In this document: positions 1 to 6,979 of the stretch, piece after piece
Position numbering within the stretch: the stretch's first letter is position 1
Layout of the letters: every line of letters begins with the position of its first letter
Origin: Gemmatimonadota bacterium
GTDB lineage: Bacteria; Gemmatimonadota; Gemmatimonadetes; Longimicrobiales; Gaopeijiaceae
Direction of reading: 5' to 3'
Length of the DNA stretch: 6,979 nucleotides
NCBI GenBank assembly: GCA_018678395.1
Contig: JAHHMJ010000520.1
Location: 1 to 6,979, forward strand
Translations under genes and position numbers: made by a program
The notes under the pieces: generated by a model
Databases searched by the model: none
What the model was told of the DNA's origin: nothing
Seen by the model: only the letters and a program-made list of their open reading frames with translations

Positions 1-1
1 A

Positions 2-289
2 CTCCCGGGACGCGCCGCCGGCAGCTACCGATGGACCGCCGAGGTCCTGGCGCCCGACTCGGTGGCCGCACGCGGTCGGATCTGGTCCGGAAGGCTGGAG
101 ATCGAAGCCCACACCGACGAACTTCGATGGCCGCGCGACACGACGCTCCTCGCAGCGTCGGCCGCCCCGGCGCGCGCCGACCTCGGGCCGTCCGGGCGTC
201 CTCTGCGGACGTCGCCGTGGCCGTACCTGCTCCTCCTGGTTCTCCTGTCCGCCGAGTGGATTCTGCGCCGGCGGGCGGGCCTGCGCTGA
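2..289 (+). CDS. C-terminal fragment of a membrane-anchored protein (possibly VWA/BatA-like), 5' end outside the window
   Basis: The reading frame is open from the left edge and ends at TGA 287-289, giving 95 residues with no start visible. The first ~45 residues look like beta-sandwich material (GSYRWTAEVLAP, then RLEIEA). A single strongly hydrophobic segment follows at about fragment residues 73-88 (WPYLLLLVLLSAEWIL), and the protein ends in a basic RRRAGLR tail. By the positive-inside rule the tail is cytoplasmic and the bulk of the protein lies outside the membrane. The closing pattern, a hydrophobic helix then EW-x-LRRR-x-GL, resembles the C-terminus of large VWA or glutamine-amidotransferase-like membrane proteins common in Bacteroidota and Gemmatimonadota. 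That assignment is from memory of the pattern, not from a domain seen here. The stop lies 14 bases before ftsY, so the two genes may be co-transcribed. Confidence that this is a real gene end is fairly high; the family is uncertain. Confidence 0.6.
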   Translation, partial: LPGRAAGSYRWTAEVLAPDSVAARGRIWSGRLEIEAHTDELRWPRDTTLLAASAAPARADLGPSGRPLRTSPWPYLLLLVLLSAEWILRRRAGLR

Positions 290-303
290 TCTCGCACCGA
301 TCC

Positions 304-1224
304 ATGGCTCGTCTCTTCAAGAAGTCCACCGAGAAGAAGAAGTCGCTCTGGCGCCGCGCCGTCGACTTGATGCTGACCGACGTCCAGGTCCTCGCGAAGG
401 GGGTGGATCAGGAGACGCTGGAGACCCTCGAGGAGCGACTCATTGCGGCGGACTTCGGTGTGAAGGCCACCTTGCGCCTGGTCGACCACGTGGAGGCCGA
501 GGCGCGGAAGGGGAAGGTGAGCAGGGGGGATCAGCTGCGGGGGGCTCTGGAGGACGAGCTGCGCCGAATCCTGGAGTCCTCGGCCGACGCCTACCTCGAG
601 GCGGCCGACGAGGGCCCGACGATCTACCTCATCGTGGGGGTGAACGGGGTCGGCAAGACGACGTCGATCGCCAAGCTCGCGCATCGTCTGGTCCAGGAGG
701 GGCGGTCGGTGCTGGTTGCGGCAGGCGACACCTTCCGGGCCGGGGCCGTCGAGCAGCTGGAGATGTGGGCCGGCCGCATCGGCGCCCAGTTCATTCGCGG
801 CCAGCAGGGCGGAGATCCCGCGGCGGTCGCCTTCGACGCCGTCGAGGCCGGTCTCGCACGGGGCGTCGACGTGGTCCTCGTCGACACCGCGGGCCGGCTC
901 CACACCAACCGCGGCCTGATGGAGCAGCTCCGGAAGGTCGACCGGGTGATTCGGCGCAAGGTGGAGGGCGCCCCCCACGAGACGTTGATGGTGCTCGACG
1001 CGACGCTGGGCCAGAACTCACTCTCCCAGGTGCGAGCCTTCGGCGACGTCGTCGATCTGAGCGGGATCCTGCTCGCCAAGATGGACTCGTCGGCACGCGG
1101 TGGAATCGTCGTGGCGCTGCAGGAGGAACACGGGCTTCCCGTGAAGCTGGTCGGAACCGGCGAAGGCGTCGACGACATCGAGACCTTCGACGTCGAGGCC
1201 TTCGTGGAGGGGATCTTCGAGTGA
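304..1224 (+). CDS. ftsY: Signal recognition particle receptor FtsY (SRP GTPase)
   Basis: This 306-residue protein is the membrane-associated receptor that docks SRP-bound ribosomes at the Sec translocon; it is an SRP-type GTPase that pairs with Ffh. The GTPase motifs are all visible: G1 GVNGVGKTT (112-120), DTFRAGA (142-148), G3 DTAGR (194-198), DATLGQN (232-238), G4 AKMD followed by SSARGG (258-267), and a late VGTGEG closing loop. Residues ~20-95 form the helical N domain. The start is short and basic (MARLFKKSTEKKKSLWRR), consistent with an amphipathic lipid-binding helix; the long acidic A domain of E. coli FtsY is absent, as in many bacteria. ATG 304 was chosen because it gives this typical N-terminus and clears the preceding stop by 14 bases, although no Shine-Dalgarno sequence is obvious. 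The frame stays open upstream to position 31, but that part is low-complexity Arg/Pro/Ala and overlaps the previous gene. The G4 alanine, in place of the usual threonine, is the one unusual residue. recG follows after 21 bases. Confidence 0.96.
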   Translation: MARLFKKSTEKKKSLWRRAVDLMLTDVQVLAKGVDQETLETLEERLIAADFGVKATLRLVDHVEAEARKGKVSRGDQLRGALEDELRRILESSADAYLEAADEGPTIYLIVGVNGVGKTTSIAKLAHRLVQEGRSVLVAAGDTFRAGAVEQLEMWAGRIGAQFIRGQQGGDPAAVAFDAVEAGLARGVDVVLVDTAGRLHTNRGLMEQLRKVDRVIRRKVEGAPHETLMVLDATLGQNSLSQVRAFGDVVDLSGILLAKMDSSARGGIVVALQEEHGLPVKLVGTGEGVDDIETFDVEAFVEGIFE

Positions 1225-1245
1225 CCGACCGCGGGGGCGGGTGAC

Positions 1246-3336
1246 ATGGACTTCTCGCTCCTGGACAAGCCGGTCCAGTTCCTGAAGGGCGTCGGGCCGC
1301 GGCGCGCCGAGGCACTCCGGGGCATGGGCCTGGTCACCGCCCGCGACGTACTCCTGCACGTGCCCCGGCGCTACGACGACGCGTCGACCGTCCAGTCGAT
1401 CGCCGAGCTCGAGGTGGGGATGGATGCCACCGTGCGGGGCTGGGTCCGGACCAAGGGCGTGATTCCCACACGTGCGGGTCTGCGCATCTTTCAGGCGGTC
1501 CTCGAAGACGACAGCGGCCGCATCACCGTGGCCTGGCCCGGACAGCCGTGGTTGGATCGCAAGCTGCGCGAGGGAGACGTACTGGTCGTGACCGGGCCCG
1601 TGCGTTTCTTCCACGGCCGCCAGATCCAGCCGCGTGAGTTCACGCTCGTCGGGCGCGGGGACGACGGGGAGAGTCGGGATGCTCGCCAAGGCACGATCTT
1701 CGTGGCCTACCCGGCGTCCGAGGACGTTCCGCAATGGGTGCTGCGCGGCGTCTTCGACAAGAACCTCGACGCCCTGCTCCCGCTCGCCGATGCCGAGGAG
1801 TGGCTCCCCGACGACGAGCGCGAGCGCCTCGGCCTCCCGCGGCCGTCCGAGGCGTTTTCGGCGCTGCATCGGCCCGCCACCCTCGCCGACGCCGATACGG
1901 GTCGCCGTCGGCTCGCCTTCGACGAGCTGTTCTTCCTGCAGCTCGTGCAGGCCCAGGTGCGCCACCGCCAGACGCGCGAACGGCCGGGAATCTCGTTCGA
2001 ACGCACGAACGAACTCATCCGCCCGCTGCACGAGGCCCTGCCGTTCGCGCTGACGAACGCCCAGGCACAGGTTCTGCGCGAGATCACCGCGGACATGACG
2101 TCGTCTCGCCGCATGAACCGGCTGCTGCAGGGCGACGTCGGGGCGGGGAAGACGCTGGTGGCCCTCTTCGCCATGCTGCTCGCAGCCGAGGACGGATGGC
2201 AGTCGGTGCTTCTCGCCCCCACGGAGCTCCTGGCGGAGCAGCATGCGCGGAAGCTGCGCGAGCTGACGGCCGAGCTGCCCGTCGACGTGGTCCTGCTGAC
2301 CGGACGGATGGGCGCGGCTCCCCGCCGCGAGGCGCTCGAGGCCATCCGGGACGGCTCGGCGCGGCTCGTGGTCGGCACGCACGCGCTTCTGCAGGACGAG
2401 GTCGACTATGCGCGCCTGGGGCTCGTCGTCGTCGACGAGCAGCATCGGTTCGGGGTCCGACAGCGGATGGTGCTGGCGGAGCGGGACCCGCCCCCCGACG
2501 TGCTGGTCATGTCGGCGACGCCGATCCCGCGCTCCTTGGCGCTGACGCTCTACGGCGATCTGGACCTCAGCGTGCTCGACGAGCTGCCCCCCGGCCGGAA
2601 GCCGATTCGGACGTCGTTGCGGTATCCCGGCAAACGCGACGAGGTCTACCGCTTCATCGACTCCGAACTGGCGCGGGGTCGCCAGGCCTACGTCGTGTAT
2701 CCGCTGGTCGAGGAGTCGGAGAAGCTCGATCTCCGTGCGGCCGCGCAGGAATTCGAGCGGCTCTCGGAGGAGGTGTTTCCGCACCGCCGCCTGGGATTGC
2801 TGCACGGCAAGATGCATTCGGACGAGAAGGACGCGACCATGCGGGCCTTCCTCTCCGGCGACATCGCGCTCCTCGTCGCCACGTCGGTCATCGAGGTGGG
2901 CATCGACGTCGCCAACGCCTCGGTCATGGTCATCGAGCACGCCGAGCGCTTCGGATTGTCGCAGCTGCACCAGCTGCGCGGGCGCGTCGGCCGTGGCGCC
3001 GCGAAGAGCCATTGCATTCTGATCGCCGAAGCGGGTGGAGAGAGCCGAGAGCGGCTCGTCGTCTTCCGCGACACGAGCGACGGCTTCGCAATCGCCCGGG
3101 CGGACCTGCGCATTCGGGGGCAGGGCGATCTGTTCGGCAGCCAGCAGCATGGGCGCGACCCGGTCCTGCGCTTCGCCGACCTGACGCGGGACGAGGATCT
3201 GCTTCTGGCCGCCCAGCGGTTGGCCCGACGCCTGGTCGAGGCCGATCCCGATCTCACCGACCCGGCCCACGTCCGGGTCCGGGCGGTGCTGGATGCTCGC
3301 TATGCCGAGCGGCTGAAGCTGTTCGGAGTGGGGTAG
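1246..3336 (+). CDS. recG: ATP-dependent DNA helicase RecG
   Basis: RecG is a superfamily 2 double-stranded DNA translocase that remodels stalled replication forks, D-loops, R-loops and Holliday junctions. The product is 696 residues, against 693 in E. coli, so it is full length. The N-terminus carries a helix-hairpin-helix-like FLKGVGPRRAEAL (12-24) and HVPRRYDD (38-45). An OB-fold wedge domain follows at about 60-155. Helicase motifs are I GDVGAGKT (296-303), Ia APTELLAEQH (324-333), II DEQH (397-400, followed by RFGVRQR), III MSATPIPR (422-429), and V-VI from VIEVGID (548-554) to QLRGRVGRG (576-584). The C-terminal TRG region reads ADLRIRGQGDLFGSQQHG (619-636), keeping the key R-G-x-G, G and Q positions. 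ATG 1246 lies 21 bases after the ftsY stop; the preceding GGGGGCGGGTGAC is only a weak ribosome binding site. Spacing suggests co-transcription with ftsY, although the functions are unrelated. No key residue is missing. Confidence 0.98.
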   Translation: MDFSLLDKPVQFLKGVGPRRAEALRGMGLVTARDVLLHVPRRYDDASTVQSIAELEVGMDATVRGWVRTKGVIPTRAGLRIFQAVLEDDSGRITVAWPGQPWLDRKLREGDVLVVTGPVRFFHGRQIQPREFTLVGRGDDGESRDARQGTIFVAYPASEDVPQWVLRGVFDKNLDALLPLADAEEWLPDDERERLGLPRPSEAFSALHRPATLADADTGRRRLAFDELFFLQLVQAQVRHRQTRERPGISFERTNELIRPLHEALPFALTNAQAQVLREITADMTSSRRMNRLLQGDVGAGKTLVALFAMLLAAEDGWQSVLLAPTELLAEQHARKLRELTAELPVDVVLLTGRMGAAPRREALEAIRDGSARLVVGTHALLQDEVDYARLGLVVVDEQHRFGVRQRMVLAERDPPPDVLVMSATPIPRSLALTLYGDLDLSVLDELPPGRKPIRTSLRYPGKRDEVYRFIDSELARGRQAYVVYPLVEESEKLDLRAAAQEFERLSEEVFPHRRLGLLHGKMHSDEKDATMRAFLSGDIALLVATSVIEVGIDVANASVMVIEHAERFGLSQLHQLRGRVGRGAAKSHCILIAEAGGESRERLVVFRDTSDGFAIARADLRIRGQGDLFGSQQHGRDPVLRFADLTRDEDLLLAAQRLARRLVEADPDLTDPAHVRVRAVLDARYAERLKLFGVG

Positions 3337-3340
3337 CGCG

Positions 3341-3392
3341 GGGGATGCGAAGGAGCGCGGGATTGGGCACATTACACCGCGCATTCGACCCC
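3341..3392 (+). other. Interrupted hairpin in the recG-asnS gap (possible asnS leader structure)
   Basis: Three nested complementary blocks can be read directly: GGGG 3341-3344 with CCCC 3389-3392, CGAA 3348-3351 with TTCG 3384-3387, and GCGCGG 3355-3360 with CCGCGC 3377-3382. Together they give 14 pairs around a 16-base loop, with small internal loops ATG/A and GGA/A. No T-run follows, so it is not a classical intrinsic terminator. It contains the only strong Shine-Dalgarno-like string in the gap, AAGGAG at 3350-3355, partly within the stem and too far from the asnS start to serve it. It could be an RNA leader structure, a mild barrier between recG and asnS, or chance pairing in GC-rich DNA. 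Confidence 0.35.
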
Positions 3393-3412
3393 ATCCCGTG
3401 CCCGACCTCCGC

Positions 3413-4704
<1,292 letters not shown>

Positions 4705-4708
<4 letters not shown>

Positions 4709-5460
4709 CGAGCGGAGCGCTGGCGGGTCGGGTCGCGGTCGTCACGGGGGCGTCGAGCGGCATCGGGGCCGCGGTCGCGAGCGCCCTGGCCGAGGCGGGT
4801 GTGTCGGTGACGCTCGGAGCGCGGCGAGAGGACCGTCTCCGCGACGAGGTCGACGCGATCACGGCCGCCGGGGGGCGGGCGTCGTTCCGCGTCACCGACG
4901 TCACACGGCGTGCCGACGTCGAGGCGCTGGTCGAGGCCGCCCGGGAGCACCACGGCCCGGTCGACATCCTGGTCTGCAACGCCGGCGTGATGCCGCTGTC
5001 GCCGCTGGCCGAAGGCCGGGTCGGTGACTGGGAGCGCATGGTCGACGTCAACGTCAAAGGGGTCCTCTACGGCATCGCCGCCGTCCTGCCCGAGATGGTC
5101 GAGCGGCGTTCGGGGCACCTGGTGACGATCGGTTCGGTGGCGGGTCGGCGCCCATTTCCCGGTGGGACCGTCTACTCGGCGACCAAGTTCGCCGTCCGGT
5201 CGCTCGTGGCCGGCCTGCAACTCGAGCTGTCGTCCACGGCGGGGATCCGCGTCACCGACGTGCAGCCGGGTGTCGTCGATACCGAACTGGCGGATCACAT
5301 CCCGGATCCGGACCGCCGCGCGGAGTTTCTGTCTCGGTGGGAGGCCCGTCGCGCGCTGCGGGCGGAAGACGTGGCCGCTGCGGTGCTGCATGCGGTGACC
5401 GCGCCCCCGCACGTCAACGTGAACGAGATTCTTCTCCGCCCGACCGACCAGCCCACCTGA
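4705..5460 (+). CDS. Classical short-chain dehydrogenase/reductase, probably NADP-dependent (YdfG-like)
   Basis: The 251-residue product is a classical SDR, a Rossmann-fold NAD(P)-dependent oxidoreductase acting on an alcohol/carbonyl pair. The cofactor motif TGASSGIG lies at 14-21. A39-R40-R41 after the second strand favours NADP(H), since basic residues there bind the 2'-phosphate. The core motif is CNAG (91-94) in place of the usual NNAG, a known variant. The catalytic tetrad is complete: N116, S144, Y157 and K161 (YSATK). The C-terminus, with NVNEILLRPTDQPT, matches the YdfG-like group, whose members reduce 3-hydroxy acids or malonic semialdehyde-type substrates; the actual substrate here cannot be read from sequence. 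The ATG sits inside the asnS stop (ATGA) with no Shine-Dalgarno sequence of its own, so translation is probably coupled to asnS. The methyltransferase begins 10 bases downstream, so the SDR could belong to that tailoring cassette or be an independent passenger of the asnS operon. Confidence 0.93.
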
Positions 5461-5462
5461 GG
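5459..5462 (+). promoter_or_regulatory. Ribosome binding site for the methyltransferase GTG start
   Basis: GAGG spans the end of the SDR stop codon and the first intergenic bases, eight bases before GTG 5471. It supports that GTG as the start over the internal ATG 5528, and places the site within the upstream gene's termination region, favouring coupled translation. Confidence 0.5.
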
Positions 5463-5470
5463 CGCGGGTC

Positions 5471-6193
5471 GTGGCCGCTCGCCCCTCCACGGCCGGTATT
5501 GCGCTGCGGGTCGTCGTCCCCGAGGTGATGGACGACCCCGAACTGGACCCGGTCGAGCACGAGCGAGCGCTGCGCGCCCTCGCCCGCGTCAACCGCCTGT
5601 CGGGCACCGCCGGGCGGATCTGGCGAGAGATCCTGCGGGCCGCCCGGGACGATGCGCCGATCCGGGTGATGGAAGTCGCCTGCGGCGGGGGAGACGTGGC
5701 GGTCGCCCTGGCCGCGCGGGCGCGATCGTCGGGGCTCCGGCTCTCGCTGACGGCGACGGACCGGAGTGAGCGCGCCGTCCGCTCGGGCCGCAAGCGTGCG
5801 GAACGCGCCGGCGTGGCGCCCGACTTCGTCGTGGGCGAGGCACCCGATGGATTGCCGCAGGGGCCGTGGGACCTGGTCTACGCCTCGCTCTTCCTGCACC
5901 ACCTCGCCGAGGCCGAGGCCCAGCACTTTCTCACGGTGCTCGGTCGCATCGCGCGGCGCGTAGTCGTGGACGACCTGAGGCGGACCTCCATGGGACTCGC
6001 GCTCGCCACCGTCGCGGGGCACGTGCTGACCCGCTCGCCCGTCGTGCGGGTCGACGGCCCGCGCTCGGTACGGGCGGCGTTCGCTCCAGAAGAGGTCGAG
6101 GCGATGGCGCGGCGTGCCGGACTGCGCTCCGTGCGGGTTCGTCGGTCCTGGCCCCAGCGCTGGACCCTGACGGCGGACGGGAGCGGACCGTGA
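5471..6193 (+). CDS. SAM-dependent class I methyltransferase
   Basis: The 240-residue product carries a Rossmann-type methyltransferase domain. Motif I is EVACGGGD (68-75), where the glycine-rich loop binds S-adenosylmethionine; the acidic residue after strand 2 is D97 (TATDRSE). The post-II region DLVYASLFLHHL (135-146) is typical of small-molecule methyltransferases, with HH near the active site. The N-terminal helical part, PEVMDDPELDPVEHERALRA and then RVNRLSG, is characteristic of a group found beside FAD-dependent oxidoreductases and often type III polyketide synthases in GC-rich bacteria; this link is from family knowledge recalled without a search. GTG 5471 is chosen because GAGG lies eight bases upstream and because starting at M20 would remove the conserved PEVMDDP region. 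The stop overlaps the next gene's GTG by four bases (GTGA), so the two proteins probably act in one pathway. The acceptor, perhaps a phenolic lipid or quinone oxygen or carbon, is not determinable from the sequence. Confidence 0.85.
   Translation: MAARPSTAGIALRVVVPEVMDDPELDPVEHERALRALARVNRLSGTAGRIWREILRAARDDAPIRVMEVACGGGDVAVALAARARSSGLRLSLTATDRSERAVRSGRKRAERAGVAPDFVVGEAPDGLPQGPWDLVYASLFLHHLAEAEAQHFLTVLGRIARRVVVDDLRRTSMGLALATVAGHVLTRSPVVRVDGPRSVRAAFAPEEVEAMARRAGLRSVRVRRSWPQRWTLTADGSGP
6179..6183 (+). promoter_or_regulatory. Ribosome binding site for the FAD oxidoreductase GTG start
   Basis: GGGAG ends six bases before GTG 6190, inside the last codons of the methyltransferase gene. It decides the start of the flavoprotein, which is also marked by the FAD-binding strand beginning only five residues later. 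Confidence 0.5.
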
Positions 6194-6979
6194 CGGAGCG
6201 CTTCGACGCCGTCGTCGTGGGGGCGGGACCCGCCGGTGCGCTCGTGGCTCGGGAACTGGCGCGTCGAGGGTGCCGTGTCCTGCTCGTCGACCGGGAGCGT
6301 TTTCCCCGCTGGACGGTGTGCGGGGCCTGCCTCGGCGCGCCGGGCGTGGCGGTCCTGCGGGCCGTCGGTCTCGAAGGACTGCTCGAGGACTCGGGAGCGC
6401 GGCCCCTGCAGCGGCTCCGCATCGTCGGGTGGGGACGTGCGGTCGATCTGCCCGTGGAGGGAGGCGTCGTGGTATCCCGTCGCACCCTCGATGCCGCGCT
6501 CCTGGCCGAGGCGGGGGCTGCGGGGGCCGTGGTCCGCACGGGCTGTACCGCGGCCCTGGACGGCGAGACCCCCGAAGTCCGCCGGGTGCGGCTGCGGGAG
6601 GCCGGCTCTACCGAGGTCGTCGAGGCGCTGTGCGTGATCGACGCGAGCGGCCTCGGCGGCCTGCGGGGTGATCAGCCGGGTCGGGAGCGCCACGAGGTCG
6701 TGCGCGAGAACAGCCGCATCGGTGTGGGCGCGTGTTTTCCGCCCGGATCCTGTCCGCCGATCGAGGCGGAGCCCGAGACGGTGTCGATGGCCGTAGGGTC
6801 CGGCGGATACGTCGGCCGGGTCGTGCACGAAGACGGATCCGTCGGTGTGGCGGCGGCGCTCGCTCCGGGCGAGGTACGACGGTTCGAGGGTCCCGCCGGC
6901 GCGGTGACGGCGCTGCTCGAGTCGGTGGGAGCGTCCCTGCCCACGGGCGCCGCGACCGACGGCTGGAAGGGGACGCCAC
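6190..6979 (+). CDS. FAD-dependent oxidoreductase, geranylgeranyl reductase/UbiH-like, 3' end outside the window
   Basis: The frame is open without a stop from GTG 6190 to the right edge, giving 263 residues. The N-terminal FAD motif is VVVGAGPAGA (8-17), followed by acidic D34 (LLVDRERF), which would bind the adenosine ribose. FPRWTVCGACLG (38-49) corresponds to the FPRxKxCGxxL signature of geranylgeranyl reductase-like flavoproteins, with threonine where lysine is usual. CVIDASGLGG (148-157) fits the middle FAD-contact region. GSGGYVGRVVHEDGSVGVAAAL and the final WKGTP match the substrate domain of family members found with methyltransferases in phenolic-lipid clusters. The second FAD motif with its GDAxG sequence should lie just past the edge; family members are around 380-400 residues, so perhaps a third is missing. 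The likely reaction is hydroxylation or double-bond reduction of a lipid, quinone or polyketide-derived ring. The GTGA overlap with the methyltransferase gene indicates a shared pathway. Confidence 0.88.
   Translation, partial: MTERFDAVVVGAGPAGALVARELARRGCRVLLVDRERFPRWTVCGACLGAPGVAVLRAVGLEGLLEDSGARPLQRLRIVGWGRAVDLPVEGGVVVSRRTLDAALLAEAGAAGAVVRTGCTAALDGETPEVRRVRLREAGSTEVVEALCVIDASGLGGLRGDQPGRERHEVVRENSRIGVGACFPPGSCPPIEAEPETVSMAVGSGGYVGRVVHEDGSVGVAAALAPGEVRRFEGPAGAVTALLESVGASLPTGAATDGWKGTP

Noticed and set aside
31..303. 91-residue N-terminal extension of FtsY in the same frame
   Set aside because: The added sequence is Arg/Pro/Ala-rich, overlaps the end of the preceding gene, and is unlike the acidic A domain of long FtsY proteins. 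ATG 304 gives a normal basic start.
2422..2443. Inverted repeat CTCGTC...GACGAG in recG
   Set aside because: It encodes the conserved Val-Val-Asp-Glu-Gln stretch of motif II with GC-rich codons, so the repeat is explained by codon choice.
3337..3397. Rho-independent terminator for recG
   Set aside because: The hairpin is interrupted and is not followed by a T-run.
3361..3412. Promoter upstream of asnS (TTGGGC at 3363 as a -35 box)
   Set aside because: No TANNNT-like -10 element occurs at suitable spacing, and the sigma-54 spacing also fails. Nothing beyond chance resemblance.

Overview
The window is a compact, GC-rich (roughly 70% by eye) bacterial segment with every gene on the + strand. 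It holds four complete, confidently named genes, one complete methyltransferase gene, and a partial gene at each end. No RNA gene, insertion sequence, CRISPR array or long non-coding stretch is visible; the largest gap is about 76 bases. The long ORFs on the opposite strand (829 and 467 codons) are shadows of recG and asnS. The organism cannot be fixed from the sequence. The high GC content, an FtsY with an AKMD-SSARGG G4 region, a short AsnRS of about 431 residues, and a methyltransferase followed by a GGR-like flavoprotein would suit Gemmatimonadota or a similar GC-rich environmental phylum. This is inference from general familiarity, not from a search.

Layout: (1) positions 2-289, the C-terminus of a membrane-anchored protein with one terminal transmembrane helix; (2) ftsY, the signal recognition particle receptor, 304-1224; (3) recG, the branched-DNA helicase, 1246-3336; (4) a 76-base gap with a base-paired element at 3341-3392; (5) asnS, asparaginyl-tRNA synthetase, 3413-4708; (6) a classical short-chain dehydrogenase, 4705-5460; (7) a SAM-dependent methyltransferase, 5471-6193; (8) the first 263 residues of an FAD-dependent oxidoreductase of the geranylgeranyl reductase/UbiH-like type, 6190 to the window end.

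The first half is housekeeping: membrane protein targeting, fork repair and tRNA charging. From the end of asnS onward the genes are joined by ATGA and GTGA stop-start overlaps and a 10-base gap, so asnS, the SDR, the methyltransferase and the flavoprotein look like one transcription unit. The last two genes have the look of a small lipid or quinone/phenolic tailoring pathway, and genes of this type often sit beside a type III polyketide synthase, which would lie beyond the right edge. I see no clearly new biological system here. The points most worth a second look are the recG-asnS intergenic hairpin, the coupling of a tRNA synthetase to a tailoring cassette, and the variant G4 motif of FtsY.
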